DNA from: an uncultured Candidatus Actinomarina sp.
GTDB taxonomy: Bacteria; Actinomycetota; Acidimicrobiia; Actinomarinales; Actinomarinaceae
Assembly: GCA_902626065.1 (NCBI GenBank)
Contig: CACODT010000001.1
Coordinates: 148,986-212,985 of the forward strand
Length of the DNA stretch: 64,000 nt
Reading direction: 5' to 3'
In this document: piece after piece, positions 36,558 to 44,546 of the stretch
How the letters are laid out: every line of letters begins with the position of its first letter
Numbering within the stretch: position 1 is the first letter of the stretch
Notes under the pieces: generated by a model
What the model saw: the letters and a program-made list of their open reading frames with translations, nothing else
What the model was told of the DNA's origin: nothing
Databases searched by the model: none
Program-made: the position numbers and the translations under genes

Positions 36558-37201
36558 AATCTAGGAGTTATCCATGTAGATTTTGGAGGGAACAATGAAT
36601 CATTTTCTATAATCTCAGATATTTTAATGGGGGTAAAGTTTACAATTGATTTATCGTTAGCTTGATTACCATCGACTGCAGAATTTATATATTCGTTAAC
36701 ATAACAATAATTTTTAAATTCATAAAGTTGATAAATGTCCTCAATTTTCCTATTGAAAAATTTAACATCATCTAGTGAAACATAAAACTCTGAAGAAACA
36801 TTGTTTGAAAAATTATAATTTTCAAGAATTTCCTCGAATTCTTTTTTTGCAATTGTTAAATGTGCTGGGTAAGAAAGAATCTCTACATCATCAATTGAAA
36901 TAAGAACTAATTCAATTGATTTATCAATATTATTTCTTTTCAAGTATTCATATCGATGATGTCCGTCTAGCAGAATTATTTTCTTTCCTTTTAAATCATC
37001 CATATGTCCAATATTTTTAATATTCATATCAATTCCAAATAAAAGTGGGTCAAATGATTCTTCAATGTTTTCAATCGGTGTGTTTATTTCTTCATGAGTC
37101 TTTATCTCGATAAAATCAGTATTAGAAAAATTAATTTCAAGCTTTAAACCTTCAACATCATAGTTTTCAAATTGATAGGCTGTGAAGTTATTATTTTCCA
37201 T
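36554..37201 (-). CDS. DUF1015/ParB-like domain protein, short form
   Basis: The function is unknown. It has 215 residues from ATG 37201; the frame reaches further upstream into serC, which I reject. It carries KIILLDGHHRYEYLKRN near 78-94, matching the DGHHRYE signature of DUF1015, a ParB/Srx-fold family, and ends [12 protein letters not shown], matching the family's PPKSTxFxPK end. Full DUF1015 proteins have about 400 residues, so much of the middle is missing. The ParB-like fold includes free-serine kinases that act on serine, and DUF1015 genes often adjoin serC and serA. Here it directly follows serC, so a role in serine metabolism is a reasonable inference. Confidence 0.75.
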   Translation of the reverse strand: MENNNFTAYQFENYDVEGLKLEINFSNTDFIEIKTHEEINTPIENIEESFDPLLFGIDMNIKNIGHMDDLKGKKIILLDGHHRYEYLKRNNIDKSIELVLISIDDVEILSYPAHLTIAKKEFEEILENYNFSNNVSSEFYVSLDDVKFFNRKIEDIYQLYEFKNYCYVNEYINSAVDGNQANDKSIVNFTPIKISEIIENDSLFPPKSTWITPRL

Positions 37202-38261
37202 TATCCGTAAAAAATTTGTCCATAAATTCTGATAAGTAATCAATCATTTCATTAGTAATTGAATTGTAAAGACTAATTCTTATACCCCCCTCACTTCTAT
37301 GTCCATTCAAACCAAGTATTCCCTTTTCTGTTGCTTCAATAAGAAAATTCTTTTCCAAATCCTCATTTGTAAATTTAAAAATAATATTGGATCTACTTCT
37401 TGAATAATCACTGACAGGTAATATTAAAAAGTCTTCATAACTTTCTAATTGTTCATATAGTTTTGATGATTGTCTAATCGATTTCTCTTCAAAATATTTT
37501 ATACCTCCCATTTCAATCATCCAATCTGTTACGAGCTTGAGGACGTATATCGAAAAAGTTGGCGGTGTGTTCAATAAAGACTTCTTTTCTACTAATTGTC
37601 CAAGGTTGAGGTATCTAGAATTATCCTCAGAACTTAAATACTTTTCATTTCCAATACATATTGAGACACCTGGAATGCCCATATTTTTTTGAGCTCCAGC
37701 ATAAATATAAGCTAGATTATCCCATTCGAAACTATAAGAACCTATATCTGAGGACATGTCAATAAGTAATGAATCATGCTGAATTTTATTGAAATCTCTT
37801 AATTGAACTCCGTTTATTGTTTCGTTTGATGTTAAATGTAAATAATCAACATCGTCAAGATCCCATGGTGTTTGTACATAATTTTCAATTTCATCTTGGC
37901 TTAATTCAATTATTTTTGAATCTCTAATTTTTGAAAAATCTTCAAATGAGTACCTCCCCCATGTCCCTGTGACTAGGCATCCTAATAATTTATTTTCTTT
38001 ATCAAAGTTATTAGCGATAAATGTATTCTGATATGTTGCTCCTCCTTGCAAGAGAAGAGTGAAATAATCAGATGGGATATTAAAAATATTAATCATATTT
38101 TCTTGAAGAGAATTTATTAATATTTCAAAATCTTTTGATCGATGACCTATCTCTAAAATTGACAAACCGGTTTTTTGGTAGTTGCCTACAGCCTCCTGTG
38201 ACTTACTAACAATCGAAGGATCTAATCTAGCTGGACCTGGTGAAAAATTATAGATTTGCAT
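37191..38261 (-). CDS. serC: Phosphoserine aminotransferase
   Basis: This PLP enzyme converts 3-phosphohydroxypyruvate and glutamate to phosphoserine. It has 356 residues. SerC features are YNFSPGPARLD (3-13), LEIGHRSKDFE near 36, LLQGGATYQNTF near 69, WDLDDVDYLHLTSNETINGVQ-type content near 132, DMSSDIGS near 168, and the PLP lysine in YIYAGAQKNMG near 186. The end GGIRISLYNSITNEM is typical. It lies inside a glycan island between a Wzy-like gene and the DUF1015-like gene, overlapping both. No serA is in the window. Confidence 0.94.
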   Translation of the reverse strand: MQIYNFSPGPARLDPSIVSKSQEAVGNYQKTGLSILEIGHRSKDFEILINSLQENMINIFNIPSDYFTLLLQGGATYQNTFIANNFDKENKLLGCLVTGTWGRYSFEDFSKIRDSKIIELSQDEIENYVQTPWDLDDVDYLHLTSNETINGVQLRDFNKIQHDSLLIDMSSDIGSYSFEWDNLAYIYAGAQKNMGIPGVSICIGNEKYLSSEDNSRYLNLGQLVEKKSLLNTPPTFSIYVLKLVTDWMIEMGGIKYFEEKSIRQSSKLYEQLESYEDFLILPVSDYSRSRSNIIFKFTNEDLEKNFLIEATEKGILGLNGHRSEGGIRISLYNSITNEMIDYLSEFMDKFFTDNGK

Positions 38262-39633
38262 TTATATCATCTTTCATAAAAATCAAATTATATGCAGCAC
38301 CAATAATTAAGCCATAGAATGCGTTGACTTCCTCAACTGGACTAACAAAGAAAAATAAAATAAAACAAGAAAAGAAAAACAACTTCAGTAACTCTTTTTT
38401 TTGAACAATAATGTTTAGAAATATTAAAAATATTACAAGCGGAAAAATTACTCCGAAAGCTTGGGTATAAAACACAAACAAATTTTGTACATTTAAGTCA
38501 TATTTAAGTAGCGAATAATTACCAGTGCCAAAATTTTGAGTACTGTATCTTTGCAGAAGATATTTAGGTAGTGTTCTATTCGTAAAATACATTTCTTCAT
38601 TAACTCTTACTGAAGCATAATCTTGATAATCTGAGTTAATATTGATGATGCTTTTAGGTGTGATATCTCTCAATGAATTAATAAAAAAATTGAATACATT
38701 TAATCTATCATTACCCAAACCAAATTCTGCACTATCTGAATTTACATCAATTTTAATTTCACCAGATGCATTCATTTTTTGAACATCTTCTTCATATTCA
38801 ATACATTGCCTACTGTCAGAATTTAAATTACACTCAAAAACTCCAAAATTAGACATAATCAATGAGACAACCAAAAATAGTAAAAGTGATTTATTTATCT
38901 CTTTTGTTTTTAGATAGTTGAATAATATGAACGTTAGAAAAAGTATACAAAATAATCTTAAATAATTACTTCTTGATAAACCTAATGCAAGTCCTGAGAT
39001 AATGGATAACAAATAATTATTACTTTTATATTTGTAAAGATATAACACAACGAGTGGCATTAAATATGATATCAATAAAACTGGTTCTCTAAATGTACCC
39101 ATTGCTCTGTGCGGTTCTGATAACCAAAAAGTAGATTGGTCTGAGTCTCCAAAAATATTGGTATTTGACCTATTCCTTATAAATTCGTTTAAGTCATAAA
39201 TTTGAGCAATAAAAATATAGATTGTCAAAGCTGACATTACCCCAATTAGATATTTCGAGGAGTTAAGAAAAGAAATTATTTTTTCATTTTTAAAGTAACT
39301 TACTGAGAACAGAAGGACTACAACAAATGAAATTATGTTAAGTAATCGTAAAAAAAGGTACTGTATTTCTCCCTGCGAAACTTCATTAAAGAGAATATAT
39401 ATTATCTGTGGAATCATCACGACTGCAAGCAATAGTGTAACAATTGCAATATTTTTGGAGTTGTAGAACAGTTTATATTGAATTGAAGCAAACAATAACA
39501 ATAGAGTCATACCTAACCATGGAATTGGTATGCCATACAATTCGTAGGCATCTAGAAACACTAATAAGACAGAGCCGATAAGAAACATAATTTTGTAAGT
39601 GTCTAGACTTGATTTTTTATTTATCTGCATCAT
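38248..39633 (-). CDS. O-antigen polymerase-like membrane protein
   Basis: This polytopic membrane protein of 461 residues is probably a glycan polymerase (Wzy). About ten to twelve hydrophobic helices cover the chain, with a soluble outer loop near 270-370 that contains NSDSRQCIEYEEDVQKM and a segment rich in Asn/Asp/Tyr. SEPHRAMGTFREPVLLISYLMPL near 172 is the most polar-conserved-looking inner motif, like the 'R..g.f.nPn.la' region of Wzy proteins. It is encoded between the flippase and serC, the usual Wzx-Wzy neighbourhood. The call rests on topology and context, since Wzy sequences diverge strongly. Confidence 0.75.
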   Translation of the reverse strand: MMQINKKSSLDTYKIMFLIGSVLLVFLDAYELYGIPIPWLGMTLLLLFASIQYKLFYNSKNIAIVTLLLAVVMIPQIIYILFNEVSQGEIQYLFLRLLNIISFVVVLLFSVSYFKNEKIISFLNSSKYLIGVMSALTIYIFIAQIYDLNEFIRNRSNTNIFGDSDQSTFWLSEPHRAMGTFREPVLLISYLMPLVVLYLYKYKSNNYLLSIISGLALGLSRSNYLRLFCILFLTFILFNYLKTKEINKSLLLFLVVSLIMSNFGVFECNLNSDSRQCIEYEEDVQKMNASGEIKIDVNSDSAEFGLGNDRLNVFNFFINSLRDITPKSIININSDYQDYASVRVNEEMYFTNRTLPKYLLQRYSTQNFGTGNYSLLKYDLNVQNLFVFYTQAFGVIFPLVIFLIFLNIIVQKKELLKLFFFSCFILFFFVSPVEEVNAFYGLIIGAAYNLIFMKDDINANL

Positions 39634-39657
39634 TCTTATGTTAATGTTGAGATTTAT

Positions 39658-40908
39658 TCAATTTGATTTTATTTTTATCAAATATATGGTGTATTCAAAG
39701 ATTTTCTGTAAAACCATTGCAGAGCTTAATGCAATGGCAATTCCAAGTGAGGATAAAGAATCTGATAACAATATTGCTAAAACCAGAAATACAAGTGAGT
39801 AAATAATTCGTCCATAAGCATGGAACTGGATCAAGTCTGAAAATAATAGATACTGTCTTATCCAAAAACTTAACAAATAAGTTATAAATCCTATTAACAA
39901 CACCATCATTGGCATAAATGAATTAAGAAATTCTTCATTACCAATAAATACAATTAAATTTTTTCCAAAAATGAAATAAATTCCAAATAACAGCAGTGAA
40001 GTTGGTAACAAAATTTGCTTAAAAAAGGATGCTATTTTGAAATCTTTATCCTCAGATTGTAATTTGTTTTGTAGCCAGGGATTAAATGTAACAACAAGAT
40101 AATTAATTGGCTCTACTAATCTTTTTGCAAATTGATAGATTCCAACAGTCTGAATATCAACTACAACAGCCAATAATATTACATCAAAATGTTGGGGTAC
40201 AAGTCCAATAATTTGGTCATATCTAATTTTTCCATAAGAAGATTTGATGGCTTTTAAATATGTTTTGAAATGCTGAATCTTGAAATTTGACGAATCATGA
40301 TATTTATTTGAAAGATATAAACCAAAAAGTCCAAAAGAAATTCCATATATTGACTGTGCAAGCAAATAATTTTCTATACTTGGATCATTTAAAAGTAACA
40401 AAACTATTGCAATAAACCTAACCACTACAGTGCTGACTTCGAGTATTGAGTATCTTCTTAAATCATTATTAAAAATTAATATGGATTTACTTGTTTCTGA
40501 AAAAGTCTGAATAATTCTTGTAATTAAATAAATTATTAAAATACTTGATAACGTTTCGATACCAAAGTAATCACCTATAGAAGAATTAATAATCAATGGA
40601 TTTGTAAAAATTATAAGGCAAAAGATAAAACTACCAATACCAGTTATTAAATTGAAAAAAATAGATTCAAAATAAAAGTTTTTTCCATCCTTGAGAGTTA
40701 GAAGATTTACATCACTATTTCTTGCATGTGAAGCCCGAAAGATAAGACTTGGTACAGCAATTAAAAGAACTACAGCACCATACTTTGCGGGTCCAAGTTG
40801 TTTTACAACAAACGAAACTTGAATAATTGAGATAATTGCAATTGCAGATTGTGAACCAATCAAATCTTTTGTTTGATTAAATATTTCTCTTATATATTTT
40901 AAGTTCAT
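39658..40908 (-). CDS. Polysaccharide flippase (Wzx-like)
   Basis: This polytopic transporter probably flips lipid-linked oligosaccharide. It has 416 residues from ATG 40908; a frame continuing upstream enters tRNA-Ala and is spurious. Features are KDLIGSQSAIAIISIIQVSFVVKQLGPAKYGAVVLLI-type opening with the LGPxxYG signature near 37-43, and repeated hydrophobic pairs along the chain. The ATG lies only 9 bases from the 3' end of tRNA-Ala, so tRNA processing would leave an almost leaderless message. It starts the second glycan island. Confidence 0.85.
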   Translation of the reverse strand: MNLKYIREIFNQTKDLIGSQSAIAIISIIQVSFVVKQLGPAKYGAVVLLIAVPSLIFRASHARNSDVNLLTLKDGKNFYFESIFFNLITGIGSFIFCLIIFTNPLIINSSIGDYFGIETLSSILIIYLITRIIQTFSETSKSILIFNNDLRRYSILEVSTVVVRFIAIVLLLLNDPSIENYLLAQSIYGISFGLFGLYLSNKYHDSSNFKIQHFKTYLKAIKSSYGKIRYDQIIGLVPQHFDVILLAVVVDIQTVGIYQFAKRLVEPINYLVVTFNPWLQNKLQSEDKDFKIASFFKQILLPTSLLLFGIYFIFGKNLIVFIGNEEFLNSFMPMMVLLIGFITYLLSFWIRQYLLFSDLIQFHAYGRIIYSLVFLVLAILLSDSLSSLGIAIALSSAMVLQKIFEYTIYLIKIKSN

Positions 40909-40917
40909 ATTTGTTTG

Positions 40918-40990
40918 TGGAGCTGAGGGGATTTGAACCCCTGACCCCGTGCATGCCATGCACGTGCTCTGCCAACTGAGCTACAGCCCC
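40918..40990 (-). tRNA. tRNA-Ala (GGC)
   Basis: Minus-strand cloverleaf with acceptor GGGGCTG/CAGCTCC including the G3-U70 pair that identifies alanine tRNA, D-arm AGCTCAGTTGGCAGAGC, anticodon GGC in CATGGCATG, T-arm GGGGTTCAAATCCCC, discriminator A. No CCA is encoded. It lies 13 bases after rsfS and just before the flippase gene. Confidence 0.96.
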
Positions 40991-41003
40991 AATACAATTA
41001 AGG

Positions 41004-41360
41004 TTAACCGTATTGAAGCATTAGATTACTATCAAAAAATAAATCCTCTAGATTGTAATATTCTCTCGCCTCTTCTGTAAAAAAGTGTATGCCAACACCT
41101 TCAAATTCAACTAATGCCCAAGAGGAATCAATACCCTCAGAGAAAAAGTTTTTATTTCTTGATTTAACAAGATTTTTTAATTTTTTTACTGATGAAACCA
41201 TTTGTGTATTGGATGTAACATTGCACATGATTACTACGTCAAAAAAACTATTTTTTTCTACCTTGAAAGCTTTGATGTTTGTACATTTTTGGATAAGCAA
41301 AATATCTATGACACTATCAAAGAAAAAATTATCTGTAAATTCTGTTTTTCTTTCAGTCAC
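41004..41360 (-). CDS. rsfS: Ribosomal silencing factor RsfS
   Basis: It binds L14 and blocks subunit joining when nutrients are scarce. It has 118 residues from a GTG start. Iojap-family features are VIDILLIQKCTNIKAFKV near 15-32, the DVVIMCNVTSNTQMVSSV stretch near 45-62 and the closing SSWALVEFEGVGIHFFTEEAREYYNLEDLF near 80-110, equivalent to the family's 'W.llD.gdvvvHif....R.yY.LE.lw'. In Actinobacteria it normally follows nadD. Here a + strand channel gene separates them. Confidence 0.94.
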   Translation of the reverse strand: MTERKTEFTDNFFFDSVIDILLIQKCTNIKAFKVEKNSFFDVVIMCNVTSNTQMVSSVKKLKNLVKSRNKNFFSEGIDSSWALVEFEGVGIHFFTEEAREYYNLEDLFFDSNLMLQYG

Positions 41361-41406
41361 TTATAAATATGTTACCATGTAAAAAATAAAGACACTATTC
41401 TTAAGA
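41361..41406. promoter_or_regulatory. Divergent promoter region, rsfS / K+ channel
   Basis: 46 bases separate the two genes. For the channel, TTACCA and TATTCT are 18 bases apart. A GAGGAGAG Shine-Dalgarno-like stretch lies inside the annotated 5' end of the channel, which argues for its second TTG. For rsfS, TAACAT lies 8 bases before the GTG, compatible with a leaderless message. Confidence 0.35.
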
Positions 41407-41817
41407 TTGAGGAGAGAGTTGACAAGAATTAAAAACCTTATTGGCTTACTAGAGACACTTTTTAACAGCAGGAGATTAAGAACTATACTTGCTGCTTTAA
41501 TATTTTTTATTTTTCTATTTGGATATCTTTTTTATATATCAGAACCTGAAGTAAGAAACTTAGGTGATGGTATATGGTGGGCTCTTGTAACAATCACCAC
41601 TGTTGGCTATGGAGATATTACACCATTAACAACAGTTGGAAGAGTTGTCGCTAGTTCTCTAATGTTTCTTGGCTTAGGATTGATTGCTACAATCACAGCT
41701 ATTGTTTCAGCTAAATTTATTCAAAACTTTGTGGATCATCATACAAATGATGATGTTTTGGAAAAACTTGATGAAATGCAACTTGAGTTAGATGAAATAA
41801 AGAAAAAACTTCAATAA
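41407..41817 (+). CDS. Two-TM potassium channel (Ion_trans_2)
   Basis: This is a small K+ channel subunit of 136 residues. Two helices (about 20-40 and 82-105) flank the pore loop WWALVTITTVGYGDITP near 57-73, which holds the TVGYGD selectivity filter. A short cytosolic tail ends in a charged probable coiled coil (LEKLDEMQLELDEIKKKL). There is no RCK/TrkA domain and no voltage sensor. The first start is TTG 41407. A second TTG at 41419, just downstream of AGGAG, is a strong alternative. It is inserted against the strand of the nadD-rsfS block. Confidence 0.9.
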   Translation: MRRELTRIKNLIGLLETLFNSRRLRTILAALIFFIFLFGYLFYISEPEVRNLGDGIWWALVTITTVGYGDITPLTTVGRVVASSLMFLGLGLIATITAIVSAKFIQNFVDHHTNDDVLEKLDEMQLELDEIKKKLQ

Positions 41818-42377
41818 AGATTGTTATCTTTTATATAATTTAAAACTTCTTTAGATAGATCTTTATCATTTATTTCATTTCTCTTTAATTTACTTCTTAT
41901 ATTGCTTGAACTTAAATCAACTTTCTCACCATCAATAAGAGAATATTCAAATGGAAAATACTCTTTTAAAGTCTCATTATTGTCTTCTCTTCTAAGTGCA
42001 ATTAAAAAATTGGTAAGTTCAGATAATTTATTATGATTTTTCCACGTTTTTATATTCATTGCAGTGTCAGAACCTAAGATAAAATACAATTCTTTCTTTG
42101 GGTGGTCAAATCGAAGTAAAGTTTCGTATGTATAGGAGGGATTTTCTTCAGATTTTTCGATATCACTAATTTCAAAATACTCAGATTCATTAATTAAAAT
42201 TTTTGTCATCTCAAACCTATGAAGAAATGATGTAGAATCTTTTTTCTGCCAAGGATTGCCTGAAGGAATAAAAACTACCTTGTTCAGACCAAATTGAGAA
42301 ATTGATCTCCTAGCTATCTCTAAATGTGCTTCATGAGGAGGATCAAAAGTTCCCCCCAATATACCAATCTTATTCAT
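41811..42377 (-). CDS. nadD: Nicotinate-nucleotide adenylyltransferase
   Basis: It adenylates nicotinate mononucleotide in NAD synthesis. It has 188 residues. The nucleotidyltransferase motif GGTFDPPHEAHLEIA lies at 8-22, FIPSGNPWQKK near 36, YFILGSDTAMNIKTW near 96, and the closing SSSNIRSKLKRNE near 155 equals the family's S-S-T-x-I-R. The order proB-proA-nadD-rsfS is actinobacterial. In this genome MoxR and VWA genes lie between proA and nadD. Confidence 0.94.
   Translation of the reverse strand: MNKIGILGGTFDPPHEAHLEIARRSISQFGLNKVVFIPSGNPWQKKDSTSFLHRFEMTKILINESEYFEISDIEKSEENPSYTYETLLRFDHPKKELYFILGSDTAMNIKTWKNHNKLSELTNFLIALRREDNNETLKEYFPFEYSLIDGEKVDLSSSNIRSKLKRNEINDKDLSKEVLNYIKDNNLY
41816..41831. 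terminator. Palindrome at convergent stops, K+ channel / nadD
   Basis: The perfect inverted repeat AAAGAT-TGTT-ATCTTT overlaps the last bases of both convergent genes. It is short and AT-rich without a clear U-tract, so termination is only a possibility. Confidence 0.35.
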
Positions 42378-43741
42378 TTGAGATCTCTTTTGAAATCGAT
42401 TGAATTAACAAAAGCTTTCATTTGATTGTAATTTCTAACTTCAGATGTATTGTTCGTAATCCTGTCGAATTTCCTGATTAAACTATCACCGGTATTCCAA
42501 TACTTAAATCTTTCAGGATTCAACCAATATATATTTTTAAAAGATTTACTTATCTCATTGATAAGTTCTTCATCTATATCTCGATAATTGTTTCTTGCGT
42601 CCCCTATGACTATCAAACATTTATAGTTCGTATTATTTTTCTTTACCTCATCCATTAACTCTTCGAAGGTTCTTGAATAGTCTGAGTGACCATCTTGTTT
42701 AACAAAGTTATTCCAATTCTTTAAGAATGATTCTATCTCGGTTTTTTTAAGCTTTTTGATATCTTTTGTTACTTCAGTAATTCCATCAATGAAAACGAAA
42801 GACTTGATTGAGTTGAATCTGCTAACCATTCCATAAAGTAATGTAAGTCCAAAAAGTGAATATAGTGCCATTGAGCCACTTATGTCACATAAAATAATAA
42901 GCTTGGGTTTTTTCTTATTCTTCGGTTTGTAAATAATATTTTGGAGGACCCCTCCAGATTGGATGGACTTTCTTATAGTCTTTCTTAAATTCAGATTCCC
43001 TTTATTGGAGAACTTTATCTGCTTTTTAAATTTTATAGCAAGTTTATTCCCAAGGGAGTATGTTTGTTCAAGTAATTTTTTTCTTTCTTCACTATTTGTA
43101 TAAAGGTAATCTAACTCATTTAATTGATCTTTATTGTCTAATTCAGAAGGTTGATAAGCATCTCTTGTTTTATTTCTCTCTTCTTTAAGTAGCTCTAATA
43201 GTTTCAAATCAAGGAAATTCGAGAAGTTTTCTCTATTTAAATTATTAATTATATTTTTAAAAGTATCATCAAATTGAACATCAAAAAGACTTACCATGTC
43301 TTCGTAAGCTTTTGTTTTCTTTATCTGATTTAACCAGTAGGCATTGGAAACAGGTCTAGAAAAGTCTAAATTTTCGAAATCTTGTATTATTTCTATTGCA
43401 ATTTTAGAAAAATCAATATCTCGACTTTCGCCATCAATTAGTACATCTTGAAAATTTTCGTTTAAATCATATTCATTAAAAAAATTAAAATCAAAAGTTG
43501 TATTGTCTTCAAATTTGAAATTGAAATATTCAGAGATTAAATGTTTAATTTTATCTTTTTCATCCTTGTCTTTAGGAATTAGGAAATACAAATATCTAAT
43601 CTTTTCTTCAAATGATTCGATTTTTTTTGATTCAATGTATCCAAAATAAGTTTGAAGTTTATCAATAGATATAAAAAATTGTTGTTCTTTACAAAACTGT
43701 GAAAAAGCAACTATTTCATTCTTGAATGAGCTCATTTGCAT
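42374..43741 (-). CDS. VWA domain protein, CoxE-like
   Basis: This is the putative partner of the adjacent MoxR ATPase in assembling or activating a metal enzyme or complex. It has 455 residues from ATG 43741; TTG 43747 and ATG 43735 are alternatives. The N-terminal half is helical and charged. The C-terminal VWA domain has the MIDAS motif DISGSMALYS near 287 and TFEELMDEV with IGDARNNYRD near 375, the second metal site. It overlaps MoxR by about 26 nt and nadD by 4 nt. CoxE/MoxR pairs are often neighbours of CO dehydrogenase or Rubisco genes. None is seen here, so the client is unknown. Confidence 0.85.
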   Translation of the reverse strand: MQMSSFKNEIVAFSQFCKEQQFFISIDKLQTYFGYIESKKIESFEEKIRYLYFLIPKDKDEKDKIKHLISEYFNFKFEDNTTFDFNFFNEYDLNENFQDVLIDGESRDIDFSKIAIEIIQDFENLDFSRPVSNAYWLNQIKKTKAYEDMVSLFDVQFDDTFKNIINNLNRENFSNFLDLKLLELLKEERNKTRDAYQPSELDNKDQLNELDYLYTNSEERKKLLEQTYSLGNKLAIKFKKQIKFSNKGNLNLRKTIRKSIQSGGVLQNIIYKPKNKKKPKLIILCDISGSMALYSLFGLTLLYGMVSRFNSIKSFVFIDGITEVTKDIKKLKKTEIESFLKNWNNFVKQDGHSDYSRTFEELMDEVKKNNTNYKCLIVIGDARNNYRDIDEELINEISKSFKNIYWLNPERFKYWNTGDSLIRKFDRITNNTSEVRNYNQMKAFVNSIDFKRDLK

Positions 43742-44546
43742 TTTCAATTTGTTCTTTGTACTTTTCTTGATCAGATTTATCCTTTAAAAGTATCCCTAAA
43801 TTATCTATTGTTGACTTATTTTTATTCAAAAAGTTGTATTTCACCCACTCAACAGACTCGATTAGTGATGGAATTTTGTTTAAATTAAGTTTCCTGACAA
43901 AAGAAATAAAAGAAGCATAGCTTTTTGCCTGGGATTCCGATATCTCCTCAATATTGTTCATTAAAACTTTAGACTCGACATCAACGGAAGGAAAATCAAG
44001 AAAGAAATAAATACATCTCCTTTTAAGCGCGTCTGATAACTCTCTTGTTCCATTTGAGGTGAGGATAGTTATTCTATTATCATTACCATTAATTGTCCCA
44101 AACTCAGGTATAGTAACTTGATTTTCAGCAAGAATTTCGAGTAACAACGCTTCAAACTCTTCATCTGATCTATCTATTTCATCAATAAGAAATAAACTGT
44201 CTTTTTCAGCAGTTAATGCATTTAAGATAGGTCGTTTGATTAGGTATTTTTCATCAAAAAGGTTCTCGGCATTTTTATCTTGTTGAATGCTCAAAAGTTG
44301 CTTTTTATAATTCCATTCATAAACTGCTTTATCTTCATCAATTCCTTCATGGCACTGGAGTCTTATCAACTCTAGATTAAAAAGCGACGAAATTGCTTTC
44401 GCCAGAAAAGTTTTTCCAGTTCCAGCAGGACCCTCAATGAGTAATGGCTTCTCGAGATATATTGCAGCGTTAACAACATCTACAAGATCTTCGTTAGAGA
44501 AGTAATTTACGCTCTCTAAATCTTTTATACTTACCTCTTTATTCAT
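43716..44546 (-). CDS. MoxR-family AAA+ ATPase (CoxD/CbbQ-like)
   Basis: It is a chaperone-like AAA+ ATPase that works with VWA proteins. It has 276 residues. Walker A is EGPAGTGKTFLAKAI near 38-52, then RLQCHEGIDEDKAVYEWNY near 61. Walker B is LFLIDEIDRSDEEFEALLLEIL near 117. Sensor 1 is ILTSNGTREL near 156 and a SDALKRRC arginine finger region lies near 166. The ATG overlaps the proA stop by 4 nt, so it is transcribed with proB-proA. Confidence 0.92.
   Translation of the reverse strand: MNKEVSIKDLESVNYFSNEDLVDVVNAAIYLEKPLLIEGPAGTGKTFLAKAISSLFNLELIRLQCHEGIDEDKAVYEWNYKKQLLSIQQDKNAENLFDEKYLIKRPILNALTAEKDSLFLIDEIDRSDEEFEALLLEILAENQVTIPEFGTINGNDNRITILTSNGTRELSDALKRRCIYFFLDFPSVDVESKVLMNNIEEISESQAKSYASFISFVRKLNLNKIPSLIESVEWVKYNFLNKNKSTIDNLGILLKDKSDQEKYKEQIENANELIQE

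Noticed and set aside
40909-40959. Upstream extension of the flippase reading frame
   Set aside because: It reads through the T-arm of tRNA-Ala (giving the GSGVQIPSAP-type peptide commonly produced by tRNA genes); the family start is the ATG at 40908.
35440-41000. Search for a repeated tRNA-Ala 3' end at the far border of the second glycan island
   Set aside because: No copy of the tRNA 3' sequence seen near the leuS junction, so no attachment site is annotated.
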